Shown one piece after another: positions 32,473-40,189 of a stretch of DNA of 46,175 bases. Every line of letters starts with the position of its first letter. Position 1 is the first letter of the stretch. The notes beneath the pieces were generated by a model. The model saw nothing but the letters and a program-made list of their open reading frames with translations, was not told where the DNA came from and did not search any database. The stretch comes from Bacillota bacterium (GTDB lineage Bacteria > Bacillota > Clostridia > Oscillospirales > Acutalibacteraceae). The position numbers and the translations under genes are program-made. The stretch spans positions 1 through 46,175 of the forward strand of contig JAEZFF010000120.1 of assembly GCA_023417635.1 (NCBI GenBank), in the 5' to 3' direction.

Positions 32473-33597
32473 TTACTTCTGCGGTTTCTGTTCTGTCAGC
32501 CGTGTTTCTTCGTTGCTGCTGAAGCTGCTCTGTGACTTAATATCTATCTTCCATCCCGTAAGGCGGGCAGCCAGGCGGGCATTTTGACCCTTGTTGCCAA
32601 TGGCGAGCGAAAGCTGGTCATCCGGCACGCTTACACGGCAGGCGTGCGAGCCGTCTTCTGCAGGCGCAACCTCCAGCACACTGGCCGGGGAAAGTGCCGC
32701 GGCGATGAATTTGCACGGGTCGTCGCTGTAGTCGACAATATCAATTTTTTCGCCGTTTAGCTCGTCAACGATATGGTTCACACGCATTCCTTTTGCGCCA
32801 ATGCAGGAACCGACGGCGTCAACATCCGGGTTATGGCTTACAACGGCAACTTTGGTACGGGAGCCGGCTTCACGCGAAACAGCCTTGATTTCAACTGTGC
32901 CGTCGTAGATTTCCGGAACTTCTTCTTCAAACAGGCGGCGCACAAGGTCCGGGTGAATCCGGCTGACCATGGCGCGCGGGCCTTTTTCCGTTTCTTTTAC
33001 ATCTGCAACATAGACTTTGATGTGGTCACCCACATGAAGTACTTCGCCCGGTACCTGCTCGGACTTCGGCAGTATGGTTTCAGCTCTGCCGATGATGAGG
33101 GTTGCGGCGCCGCTGCGCGGATCAATCTGGTCAACAGCTGCGGAAACAATCTCCTGGTGCTTGCTTTCAAATTCCTGAAGCATATGGCTGCGCTCGCCTT
33201 CGCGCACACCTTGCCGGATTATGTTTCTTGCCGTCATTGCGGCAATACGGCCGAAGTCTTTCGTATTGAGCGGAACGGCCACGGTTTCACCCACTGCAGC
33301 GGTCGGGTTAATTGCGCGTGCTTTTTCCAGCGTAATCTCTTTGCCCGGCTCGGTGATGTCTTCCGCAACGGTCTTGTTCAGAAGAACCTGAAAAATCCCC
33401 TTGGCCTGGTCGGCGTTCACCACGCAGTCCTCGTTGCCGTAACTGCTTTTACAGGCTGTGACAATCGCCTTCTTTATGCGGTCCAGCATAAAATCGGCGG
33501 AAATACCGCGCTCTTTGTCCAGCATGGCCAAGGCGCCGAAAATCTCGCTGCTGGTATTGTCTTCGGCGGTTTTGGTAGTCTTTTTGCTCTTGCTCAT
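32473..33597 (-). CDS. nusA: Transcription termination/antitermination factor NusA
   Basis: RNA polymerase-binding factor that modulates pausing and termination. The 374 residues have an N-terminal NusA domain (about 20-140), an S1 domain (about 150-215; GEVLHVGDHIKVYVADVKET), and two KH domains, including SCIGAKGMRVNHIVDELNGE and LAIGNKGQNARLAARLTGWK. The acidic C-terminal repeats of proteobacterial NusA are absent, as usual for Firmicutes. Downstream of rimP by six bases. Confidence 0.96.
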   Translation of the reverse strand: MSKSKKTTKTAEDNTSSEIFGALAMLDKERGISADFMLDRIKKAIVTACKSSYGNEDCVVNADQAKGIFQVLLNKTVAEDITEPGKEITLEKARAINPTAAVGETVAVPLNTKDFGRIAAMTARNIIRQGVREGERSHMLQEFESKHQEIVSAAVDQIDPRSGAATLIIGRAETILPKSEQVPGEVLHVGDHIKVYVADVKETEKGPRAMVSRIHPDLVRRLFEEEVPEIYDGTVEIKAVSREAGSRTKVAVVSHNPDVDAVGSCIGAKGMRVNHIVDELNGEKIDIVDYSDDPCKFIAAALSPASVLEVAPAEDGSHACRVSVPDDQLSLAIGNKGQNARLAARLTGWKIDIKSQSSFSSNEETRLTEQKPQK

Positions 33598-33603
33598 GAT
33601 TTT

Positions 33604-34095
33604 CTAATCTCCTCCAAATAAATCGTCTTCCCGAAGCCGCACCGAGGCGGCATCCTTCCGTGAAACAGAAAGGGGCCCGCCCTCTTCCGGCTGCAGCAGA
33701 AACGTGTTGCCGGAAAGCCTGCCGAGCTTGCCTTCCAAAACACGGCGACCATCCGCAAGCGGACGGATCAGGCGAACGGTAACCGGCGAACCGGCGTACT
33801 GCTTAAAATGTTCGGGGCGGGTGAGCTCACGGTCTACACCCGGCGAAGAAACCTCCAGGCAGTAAGAGTCCGGCACCGGGTCCAGTTCATCCAGCGGAGC
33901 GTCGATGGCCCGGCTCATTTTTTCGCAGTCCTCTATTCCAACCCCACCGGGTTTGTCAATAAAGACCCGCAGGTACCAGGCCCCGCCTTCGCGCACATAG
34001 CGCACATCCCACACTGTAAGCCCAAGCTTTTCCGCATAGGGCAGGACGCACGCCCGAACCTTTTCGGCAACGCCGCCTTTTTTCGCTTCAGCCAA
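33604..34095 (-). CDS. rimP: Ribosome maturation factor RimP
   Basis: Required for 30S maturation. The 163 residues from a TTG at 34095 (GAGGTG upstream) match the family length and include LGLTVWDVRYVREGGAWYLR, IDKPGGVGIEDCEKMSRA and LEVSSPGVDRELTRPEHF, the RimP hallmarks. Longer readings into the upstream region would include its promoter, so they are rejected. It heads the rimP-nusA-ylxR-ylxQ-infB operon. Confidence 0.93.
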   Translation of the reverse strand: MAEAKKGGVAEKVRACVLPYAEKLGLTVWDVRYVREGGAWYLRVFIDKPGGVGIEDCEKMSRAIDAPLDELDPVPDSYCLEVSSPGVDRELTRPEHFKQYAGSPVTVRLIRPLADGRRVLEGKLGRLSGNTFLLQPEEGGPLSVSRKDAASVRLREDDLFGGD

Positions 34096-34169
34096 ACCTT
34101 TCACCTCATAATACAAACAAAAGAGCGGGTCGCCCCACTCTTTCATCCTCACTTTATTATTCTGTACCA

Positions 34170-34198
34170 ATTTTACCACACTTACACTGAAATTGCAA
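34170..34198 (-). promoter_or_regulatory. Promoter of rimP-nusA-infB operon
   Basis: Minus strand TTGCAA (34193-34198), 17 bases, TAAAAT (34170-34175). It lies immediately after the spoVT stop and before the rimP start. Confidence 0.8.
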
Positions 34199-34210
34199 GG
34201 GAAAGCACGG

Positions 34211-34753
34211 TTATTCTTCCATCTGTTTTCCCAAGAACGAAGCAGCCACCTGCACCAGCATGGCGTCGGCCTGCGCCGGGGCTTCCGCTTTGCCGCCCTC
34301 CGGCTGAAGAACAACAATCGAGCCGGCAACGTCGCTTGAAGCCAGGATTGGGCAGATAAGCGCAGCCTGACGGTCAATGCCCTCGATGGGAAGAATGGTT
34401 TCGCCTGAACCGGCGGTGTAGGTACGGCGTGTCTGCACGCTTTCTTCCAGTTCCGGCGTCACGCGGCGCTCAAGGAACTCTTTGCGTGAAACGCCTGCAG
34501 CCGCCACTACGTGGTCACGGTCACAGATAATAGTAGAGAGGCCCGCCGTTCGGTTCAACACTTCGGCGTACTGCGCGGCAAATGAGGAAAGCTCGCCTAC
34601 CGGGGAGTATTTTCTGAAAATTACGCCGCCCTGCGCATCTGTAAAGATCTCAAGAGCATCGCCTTCGCGTATGCGTAAAGTCCTGCGGATTTCTTTTGGA
34701 ATTACAATGCGCCCAAGGTCGTCAATCCTTCGTACAATGCCTGTTGCTTTCAT
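34211..34753 (-). CDS. spoVT: SpoVT, forespore transcription regulator
   Basis: AbrB-family regulator that tunes sigma-G-dependent genes in the forespore. It has 180 residues: an N-terminal swapped-hairpin AbrB domain (MKATGIVRRIDDLGRIVIPK, then EIRRTLRIREGDALEIFTD), a GAF-type C-terminal domain and the family length. The start is the ATG at 34753 with AGGAGG. A sigma-G-like promoter is 42 bases upstream. Confidence 0.96.
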   Translation of the reverse strand: MKATGIVRRIDDLGRIVIPKEIRRTLRIREGDALEIFTDAQGGVIFRKYSPVGELSSFAAQYAEVLNRTAGLSTIICDRDHVVAAAGVSRKEFLERRVTPELEESVQTRRTYTAGSGETILPIEGIDRQAALICPILASSDVAGSIVVLQPEGGKAEAPAQADAMLVQVAASFLGKQMEE

Positions 34754-34794
34754 TTTGCCTTGCCTCCTAAACGCTGTTGTTTGGATTTCGATAC

Positions 34795-34823
34795 TATTAT
34801 GAGCAGGAAAAGTCTGTGTATAC
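34795..34823 (-). promoter_or_regulatory. Sigma-G-type promoter of spoVT
   Basis: Minus strand GTATA (34819-34823), 17 bases, CATAATA (34795-34801), matching GHATR and CATWHTA at every position. spoVT is a known sigma-G gene in Bacillus, so the match is biologically sensible. Confidence 0.8.
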
Positions 34824-34866
34824 TTGCCAACCAAAAAGAACAAATGTATAATTAGAAAATGATTCT

Positions 34867-34895
34867 TTGTAATTTTGCTTGGCAAAGCATAATAT
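34867..34895 (+). promoter_or_regulatory. Promoter of the lipoprotein gene
   Basis: TTGTAA (34867-34872), 17 bases, TAATAT (34890-34895), 41 bases before the ATG. Confidence 0.65.
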
Positions 34896-34936
34896 CGGAT
34901 GATTTTATAACAAATTTTCGCTGTGGAGGTATTTAT

Positions 34937-35383
34937 ATGAGCAAAATAAGGCGTTTTTGTACTCTGGGTATTATTGGAGTGTTTCTGTTCCTTTTTGTAG
35001 GATGCTCGGCCCGTACTGTTATTTCGACCAATGAGTTCCAGAGTCAGGCAAAATCTTCTGGCTTTACGGTTGCGGCCAATTCATCAGATGAATCCGGTGC
35101 GCAAAAATCTCTAACTGCTACAAAAGACGGTACCGACGTACAGATTAACTTTTATGAGTTTACCGATGCCAATGCCTCGCAGACCTGGTACACCGCGCAG
35201 AAAGCGCAGCTCGGCACTGCCGGCAAAACGGTGGTGGACAGTGACGCTTACAACAAATATTCTGTACAGAACGGCGACTTCAGCTACATTGCCGTACGTA
35301 TGGACAAAACGGCAATCCTCTGCAAAACCGTTGCCTCAAAGAAGAGTGTCGCGGAAGATTTTTTGAAGAAGATAAAATATTAA
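34937..35383 (+). CDS. Lipoprotein, unknown function
   Basis: A 148-residue protein with a lipoprotein signal peptide: basic start, hydrophobic stretch, then LFLFVGCSAR with the lipobox cysteine C24. The mature part (residues 24-148) is small and charged, with no cysteine-rich or catalytic motif; GFTVAANSSDE and YNKYSVQNGDFSYIAVRMD are the most structured pieces. GGAGG is seven bases before the ATG. It is monocistronic between its own promoter and a bidirectional terminator. Confidence 0.75.
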   Translation: MSKIRRFCTLGIIGVFLFLFVGCSARTVISTNEFQSQAKSSGFTVAANSSDESGAQKSLTATKDGTDVQINFYEFTDANASQTWYTAQKAQLGTAGKTVVDSDAYNKYSVQNGDFSYIAVRMDKTAILCKTVASKKSVAEDFLKKIKY

Positions 35384-35408
35384 GAGTTCCCTTACAGACA
35401 GAAAAGAA

Positions 35409-35442
35409 CCCGGAGCACAGCAAAATGCGCTCCGGGCTTTTT
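35409..35442. terminator. Bidirectional terminator between the lipoprotein gene and the Nudix gene
   Basis: Stem CCCGGAGC/GCTCCGGG (35409-35416 with 35429-35436) with a 12-base loop. Plus strand continues CTTTTT; minus strand continues TTCTTTTCT. Ends both convergent units. Confidence 0.9.
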
Positions 35443-35457
35443 AATTTAAAATAAGTT

Positions 35458-35910
35458 TTATGGGACTTCCGGGCCTGGCCCAGCCGGGAATGTTTCTTTC
35501 AGGAAGTCTTCTACACGGTGCTGCAGCACAGGTTCAATATCCGGGAAAGTAAGCTCGCCCGGTATGCCGCCGAAAAGCTCGGTGCGCTTCGTTTCCGAAA
35601 CCGGAAGCGGAAAGAACTCCTGCACCTCGGCAAAATACAGCATCCCGAATGCCTCGGAGCCGTCCTCTTTCCGCACGCCGTAAATGCTTACGGGCATCAT
35701 GCGAAAACACGCCGCACCTGTTTTTTCGGAAAGCACACGGCGGGCGGTCGCTTCAATATTTTCGGCATCCCTGCGGCTGCCGCCCGGGAGTTCGTATGTG
35801 TTCCGATCCTCCTGTTTGCAGTAAACCCACTTTCCCTGATAGCGGGGAACAACGACTGCAAACTGCAGGGCATCATTGTCTGCCATATGGCAGAAAAAAA
35901 CTTCGCGCAT
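35458..35910 (-). CDS. Nudix-fold protein with degenerate catalytic box
   Basis: A 150-residue protein with the Nudix layout: YELPGGSRRDAENIEATARRV, where the GG and the first Glu of the Nudix box GxxxxxE are present. The REUxEExGU part reads RVLSEKTG, so the key Arg-Glu becomes Arg-Val and the Glu-Glu becomes Glu-Lys. Only one of the metal-binding glutamates is left. It starts 20 bases after the rnfA-like gene and probably shares its transcript. Either it is a regulatory or ligand-binding Nudix, or its activity is weak. Confidence 0.75.
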   Translation of the reverse strand: MREVFFCHMADNDALQFAVVVPRYQGKWVYCKQEDRNTYELPGGSRRDAENIEATARRVLSEKTGAACFRMMPVSIYGVRKEDGSEAFGMLYFAEVQEFFPLPVSETKRTELFGGIPGELTFPDIEPVLQHRVEDFLKETFPAGPGPEVP

Positions 35911-35930
35911 AGAGTCCCTCCCTCAAAAGG

Positions 35931-36506
35931 CTAAAAGACTTTTCCGGAAAAACCGGCAAAGACCATAGAAAGTATTCCTACATAAATCAGTACGCCTGGC
36001 AGACCGGAAAAGGCTTTCGGCATATCCGGATTTGCGCAGGTTTTCATTGCCTGTTCCAGAATCAGCACCGCGAAAAAATACGCGGCGCCCGTGCCAAGGG
36101 CATACCCAACCGTCTGTGAAATGCCGAACTGAAACGCCTGCTGAATGAAAGGGATTGCCAGCACAACGGTATTAGCCGCCGACTGAGCCAGCATCCACTC
36201 GTACTTTTCATAAAATTTTTTTGCGAAGAAACGCAGCAGCGCCGCCGCCGCTAAATAAAAAAGCGCCGCCGCCACCGTAAGCACTGCCGGGTAAACCACC
36301 TGCCGCGGCCCGGCGAAGTATGGTGAAAGCAGGTACCCGGCAAAACCGGATGCAAGCGAAAAGCCCGTAACAAAAAGCGCGCCTACCCCCGCACCGGAGG
36401 GATATTCTGCCGTGCGCAGCACACGGCTGAGACCGGCGCCGCCCGCAAAAATCACGTTTTCCGCCGTCAGCGCCAAAACCGCGCTCGCCGCCATTCTTAC
36501 GAACAC
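35931..36506 (-). CDS. RnfA-like membrane subunit, divergent
   Basis: A 191-residue membrane protein of the RnfA/NqrE type with six predicted hydrophobic segments; the C-terminal FGISQTVGYALGTGAAYFFAV and PKAFSGLPGVLIYVGILSM match the RnfA pattern. From family knowledge, the first segment normally carries a cysteine in a GICPFLG-like motif, and the second half has a TNC motif; both are ligands of an intramembrane iron-sulfur cluster. Here the first is GGAGLS and the second SAANTVV. The only cysteine is C157 in a loop. The start is GTG with GGAGG, two bases after the rnfE-like stop. Confidence 0.8.
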   Translation of the reverse strand: MFVRMAASAVLALTAENVIFAGGAGLSRVLRTAEYPSGAGVGALFVTGFSLASGFAGYLLSPYFAGPRQVVYPAVLTVAAALFYLAAAALLRFFAKKFYEKYEWMLAQSAANTVVLAIPFIQQAFQFGISQTVGYALGTGAAYFFAVLILEQAMKTCANPDMPKAFSGLPGVLIYVGILSMVFAGFSGKVF

Positions 36507-36508
36507 AC

Positions 36509-37147
36509 TTACCCCTCCTTTACCGCTCGCTTTTCACGCTGCAGATTCATCTGCTTCACTATGGCAGCCAGAAAACCCAGCAGCAAAAAACCGGCAAATG
36601 GAAAATCAAAGCCCGTGCCTACGCCGTTCCCGGCAAGGCCACGGTCCCAAATGCCGCCCGTCATCCAAAGCTCCCGCACTGCCGCAGTCACGCATACTAC
36701 AGCGGTAAATCCAACCGAACAGCCAAATGAATCAGCCAGCACAGCCGGAAACACGTGCTCCGGCGCGTATTCCGCTGCACGGGCATACAGCACCGAGTTG
36801 CAGGCCATCAGCGGAGCCGCCATGCCAAGGATTTGAGGGTAACCGGGCATCATCTGCTGCAGCAGAAGCGCTGCGGGGACATAGAAAATACCGGTTGCCG
36901 CCAATGCGGCGGATGGCCTGACCCATTCCGGAAGAAGAAGGCCCAAAAAACACATCAGCAGCTGCGACGGAATGGCCGTCAGCAAAAACAGGATGGAAAG
37001 CGCAGCGGCATTTTTCAGCCCGAAACCAGCCGCAACAACCGGGTAAAAGCCTAGTGCTCCCACCACAATAGGGTTGCGAAACAGCACACCGTTCCAGAAA
37101 ATTGTTCCCATGCTGCGGGTAATCAGCTGTTTTCTACTCGGTTCCAT
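36509..37147 (-). CDS. RnfE-like membrane subunit, divergent
   Basis: A 212-residue membrane protein of the RnfE/NqrD type with six predicted segments. It starts MEPSRKQLITRSMGTIFWNG and has the NPIVVGALGFYPVVA stretch that corresponds to the usual NP...LGLCP motif, with Tyr in place of the ligand Cys. The later LIVVNCIILGRAEAFA-type stretch reads LMACNSVLYARAAEYA; its cysteine is displaced by two. The remaining cysteines (66, 143, 152) are elsewhere. It overlaps the rnfD-like stop by 14 bases. A longer open frame exists but MEPSRK is the family start. Confidence 0.8.
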   Translation of the reverse strand: MEPSRKQLITRSMGTIFWNGVLFRNPIVVGALGFYPVVAAGFGLKNAAALSILFLLTAIPSQLLMCFLGLLLPEWVRPSAALAATGIFYVPAALLLQQMMPGYPQILGMAAPLMACNSVLYARAAEYAPEHVFPAVLADSFGCSVGFTAVVCVTAAVRELWMTGGIWDRGLAGNGVGTGFDFPFAGFLLLGFLAAIVKQMNLQREKRAVKEG

Positions 37148-38114
37148 TTGCCATGCCCTCCCAACCGCGAAGCCGGCCTTCGGCCGCATCAATAACCGGA
37201 GCCATGGCATTTGCCGCCAGCACTGCAAAGCAGGCACTCTGCCCGCTGACGCCGCGGCGCCGGAACGCCATAAGCACCACGCCCGCCAGCGCTCCATAAA
37301 CAGCCCGGCCGAACGGCGTGCGCGGCGAAGTGACCGGGTCTGAAATCATAAAGACCGCACAGAAAAGAAGCGAACCGGAAAGCAATTCATACTTTGTGGA
37401 GGTAATCGGTCCGCACGCAATGCGTGGAAAAAAAGCCGCCAGCAGCACCGCCACCGCAAGGAACGACACGGTCGCCTCCCAATGAGCCGCGCGGCTAAGG
37501 AACAGCAGCAGCGCGCACGCGCCGATCACCAGCCCAAGGCCGGTTCCCAAAGGGCCGGCATCTTCGCCCAAAAGGATATTCATGGGGTAAATGTCCGGCA
37601 TAAGGCCGCCCTTCAGCACTGCGGCCGCAGGCTCGCCCGCCTGAAACGTACAGTCGGCGAACGGGGGCAGCACATACGGTTTCGCCGGGTCAAAGTACAG
37701 GTTCAGAAAGCTTGGCCAGCAAAGAACCGCAAATGCCGTACCGGCTGCCGCCGGATTAAAGGGATTCCTCCCAAAAGAGCCGAACGGAACTTTCGCGGCC
37801 AGTATGGCAAAAGCTCCCACTGCACATGGAAGCCAGAGCGGCGCATTCAGCGGCAGCAGCATGGCTGCGGTAAGCCCCGTAACGACCGGGGAAAGGTCGC
37901 TCACGCCAAACCCTTTTCCGCGGATGAGATTCCCGGCGGATTCGCACAGCAGGCAGGTCAGCACCGCCGCACCTGCCATGGTAACGGGGCGCATCCCGTA
38001 CCGGATAACCGGAATAATCAGCAGGGAACAGAGCGCGGCTGTAACGGTGCCAAGCATTGCGGCAACCGTTGGGCCTTCCCGCACAAAAGGCGGTATGCCA
38101 TCTTTCAGCTTCAT
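37134..38114 (-). CDS. RnfD-like membrane subunit lacking the FMN-threonine motif
   Basis: A 326-residue membrane protein of the RnfD/NqrB type. Family motifs are clear: VPFGSFGRNPFNPAAAGTAF (109-128), then MISDPVTSPRTPFGRAVYGA (256-275). Normal RnfD carries FMN through a threonine in an SGAT-P motif followed by AALK.G. Here the equivalent region (about 154-170) reads CTFQAGEPAAAVLKGG, with Glu where Thr would be. About nine or ten hydrophobic segments are predicted. The start overlaps the rnfC-like stop as ATGA. Confidence 0.85.
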   Translation of the reverse strand: MKLKDGIPPFVREGPTVAAMLGTVTAALCSLLIIPVIRYGMRPVTMAGAAVLTCLLCESAGNLIRGKGFGVSDLSPVVTGLTAAMLLPLNAPLWLPCAVGAFAILAAKVPFGSFGRNPFNPAAAGTAFAVLCWPSFLNLYFDPAKPYVLPPFADCTFQAGEPAAAVLKGGLMPDIYPMNILLGEDAGPLGTGLGLVIGACALLLFLSRAAHWEATVSFLAVAVLLAAFFPRIACGPITSTKYELLSGSLLFCAVFMISDPVTSPRTPFGRAVYGALAGVVLMAFRRRGVSGQSACFAVLAANAMAPVIDAAEGRLRGWEGMANGTE

Positions 38115-39136
38115 GCTCCAACACTGCCTTTCTTTCCTGCAGCAGCACGCCGTACTTCAGCTGCGAGTTCAATTCCGGATGGGCATACAAGGCCACAGGC
38201 ATTGCAGCCGATGCAGGCCTCCACATGAAAAAAGAGCAGGGAGTCTGGGCGGCTGCTTTCCAGTTCGCGGTGAACCAGCCACGGGATAATTCCCACTGGG
38301 CAAGCACGCGCACAGCGTCCGCATTTCACACAAGGATACACCGAATGCTTTGGGGCTTTGCGCTGCACAAAAAGGCAGCGCGCCGTCACGGTTATGGGAA
38401 AGGAAAGGCCGCGCACCGTGCGCCCCGCTATCACAGAGCCAACTGCGGCAAACTGCGCAGAGTCATCCATCTTTGCGGCTTTCAGCACCGTTTCCGCCGA
38501 AGTGCCGATGGTGACGCGGTAATTGCCGGGCTTATCCACAGCATCCCCGGCTACGGTAAGAACGGTTTCTTCCTGCGGAATCCCGCTGCAAACGGCATCC
38601 GAAAGTGCCGTGCAGGCCTGAACGCCCAAAAGCGCAGCTTTCTTCCCGCTCCTGCCAAGCTTCTGCGTCAGCAAGCAGGCCGCCGGGTAGCGCTTTCCGA
38701 CTGCGAACGCCGGAATTCCGGTCAATTTCTGCGAAAAACGCTTGGCATCGCTGCCGGATGCCGCTGCCACGCGGTTCTCATCCGCGCCGCAGGCTTTTGC
38801 CGCCAGCCGCAGGCCGTCGGTTACTTTTTCCGGTTCTTCGCGCAGCACCGCCTGTTCTGCGCAGGCAACGGAATCGTCATCAAAGCCGCAGGCAACTAGA
38901 AAATCTGTTTTCTGCTCTGCAAACAGCTCCAAGACCTGGGCAAGGGGCTTGCCGCTTAGCTCGTCCACAATACCCGCCTGCCGGGCAGCGCGAAGGATTT
39001 CCGCAGGCTCCGCATCTTTTCCCGCAGGTGAAAAGTTGGCGTGGGGTTTTCTGCCTTGTGGGGCGGGAAGGCGACGGATGCCGTTTTTCAGCAGGGCGGT
39101 TTTCTCCTGTTCCAGTTTTACGCCGTGTTGGAGCAT
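38111..39136 (-). CDS. RnfC-like subunit, short, flavin/NADH motif absent
   Basis: A 341-residue soluble protein (normal RnfC is about 430-450). Two 4Fe-4S motifs are intact near the C-terminus: CVKCGRCARACP (C269-C279) and CIGCNACGLVCP (C308-C318). The core VLTVAGDAVDKPGNYRVTIG (192-211) is the RnfC/SLBB region. The N-terminal half normally holds the FMN/NADH site GLGGAGFPT and GAECEP. At the aligned places it reads AGIVDELSGKPL and VACGFDDDSVAC, so both look lost. It starts behind GGGGGG 21 bases after rpe. It looks RnfC-derived, with altered function. Confidence 0.85.
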   Translation of the reverse strand: MLQHGVKLEQEKTALLKNGIRRLPAPQGRKPHANFSPAGKDAEPAEILRAARQAGIVDELSGKPLAQVLELFAEQKTDFLVACGFDDDSVACAEQAVLREEPEKVTDGLRLAAKACGADENRVAAASGSDAKRFSQKLTGIPAFAVGKRYPAACLLTQKLGRSGKKAALLGVQACTALSDAVCSGIPQEETVLTVAGDAVDKPGNYRVTIGTSAETVLKAAKMDDSAQFAAVGSVIAGRTVRGLSFPITVTARCLFVQRKAPKHSVYPCVKCGRCARACPVGIIPWLVHRELESSRPDSLLFFHVEACIGCNACGLVCPSGIELAAEVRRAAAGKKGSVGA

Positions 39137-39157
39137 CGCCGTTCCCCCCTCTTTCCG

Positions 39158-39802
39158 CTAAAGCGCGCTGTCCGCGTCCTTCAGGTCGCGAATGGCTTTT
39201 GCCGGATCTTCCGCGCCGAAAATTGCCGTGCCGGCGACACAGATGTCTGCACCGGCCTGTGCGGCTATGCGGGCAGTTTCCGAATTAATGCCGCCGTCCA
39301 CTTCCACCAGCACACTGGGTGCTTTTTCTTTGATGGTGCGGATTTTCGGCATCATGTCGCGCATGAATTTCTGGCCGCCAAAGCCGGGCTCCACCGTCAT
39401 AACAAGCGCCATATACAGCTTGTCGAGGTACGGGAGCAACGCTTCCACCGGAGTGCCGGGCTTAATGGCTGCGGCAGGTTTTGCCCCGCTCGCGATAATT
39501 TTTTCGATCGCTTCGGCCGGGTCGTCAACAGCTTCGAGGTGGAATGTGATGATGTCCGCTCCGGCTTTCCGGAAATCCGGCAGGTAACGCAGCGGATTGT
39601 CCATCATAAGGTGTACGTCAAAAGGTTTGTCGGTGTAGCGCCGGATTGCTGCAATGACCGGCGGGCCGAAGGTGAAGTTCGGGACAAAATGCCCGTCCAT
39701 CACGTCAAGGTGAATCCAATCTGCGCCTGCTATATCGATGCGTATAATCTCATTGCTGAGCTGCGAAAAATCTGAAGCAAGGATCGATGGTGCCGTTATC
39801 AT
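39158..39802 (-). CDS. rpe: Ribulose-phosphate 3-epimerase
   Basis: Interconverts ribulose 5-phosphate and xylulose 5-phosphate in the pentose phosphate pathway. A 214-residue TIM barrel with APSILASDF at the start, WIHLDVMDGHFVPNFTFGP, VHLMMDNP, MTVEPGFGGQKF and VDGGIN; all Rpe signatures. GGAGG and its own promoter are upstream. It is first in the operon with the Rnf-related genes, 21 bases ahead of the rnfC-like gene. Confidence 0.97.
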   Translation of the reverse strand: MITAPSILASDFSQLSNEIIRIDIAGADWIHLDVMDGHFVPNFTFGPPVIAAIRRYTDKPFDVHLMMDNPLRYLPDFRKAGADIITFHLEAVDDPAEAIEKIIASGAKPAAAIKPGTPVEALLPYLDKLYMALVMTVEPGFGGQKFMRDMMPKIRTIKEKAPSVLVEVDGGINSETARIAAQAGADICVAGTAIFGAEDPAKAIRDLKDADSAL

Positions 39803-39825
39803 AAACTTTCACTCCTCCGCAACTT

Positions 39826-39854
39826 ATTGTAACCCAACTTTCACCCAATTTCAA
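39826..39854 (-). promoter_or_regulatory. Promoter of rpe and the Rnf-like operon
   Basis: Minus strand TTGAAA (39849-39854), 17 bases, TACAAT (39826-39831). Confidence 0.75.
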
Positions 39855-40189
39855 CTGCTGCGGCCTCTTCAAATGGTTCTTACATTAATTTTCCAGAGCT
39901 TCAAAAAAAGGAAAACTTCTTTCATTTTTCTGGAATCCTGCCCAAAATAACGACTGAACTGGAATTTTGCCGAGCCAAAGCGGTTCCGAGGCAACGGGCA
40001 CAAAGTGCCTTTCGCTGCCTACGGCACCCACGAGGAAAGGCAGGCATAAAAGAATCGCTTCTCATATTGCAGGGTTTGGCTGCAAAAAGTCAGCCGCCGG
40101 AGAAAAATCCCCGGCGGCCATCTATCATAAAGCGGATGAAATATATTTGCCCCGCACAACCATTCTATGCTGGCGCGGCAATTGCGCGC
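39855..40189. other. Gap between rpe and the 93-residue membrane protein gene
   Basis: No gene in about 335 bases. It contains the GGCACAAAGTGCC palindrome with the shared 16-mer TGCCTTTCGCTGCCTA (about 40006-40021, also found near 29148). A GC-rich hairpin, CCGCCGG/CCGGCGG (about 40093-40120), ends with TGACTTTTTGC on the minus strand and is a likely terminator for the gene to its right. Confidence 0.7.

Noticed and set aside
34795..34823. Sigma-A promoter for spoVT
   Set aside because: No TTGACA/TATAAT pair at correct spacing; the sigma-G match is better.
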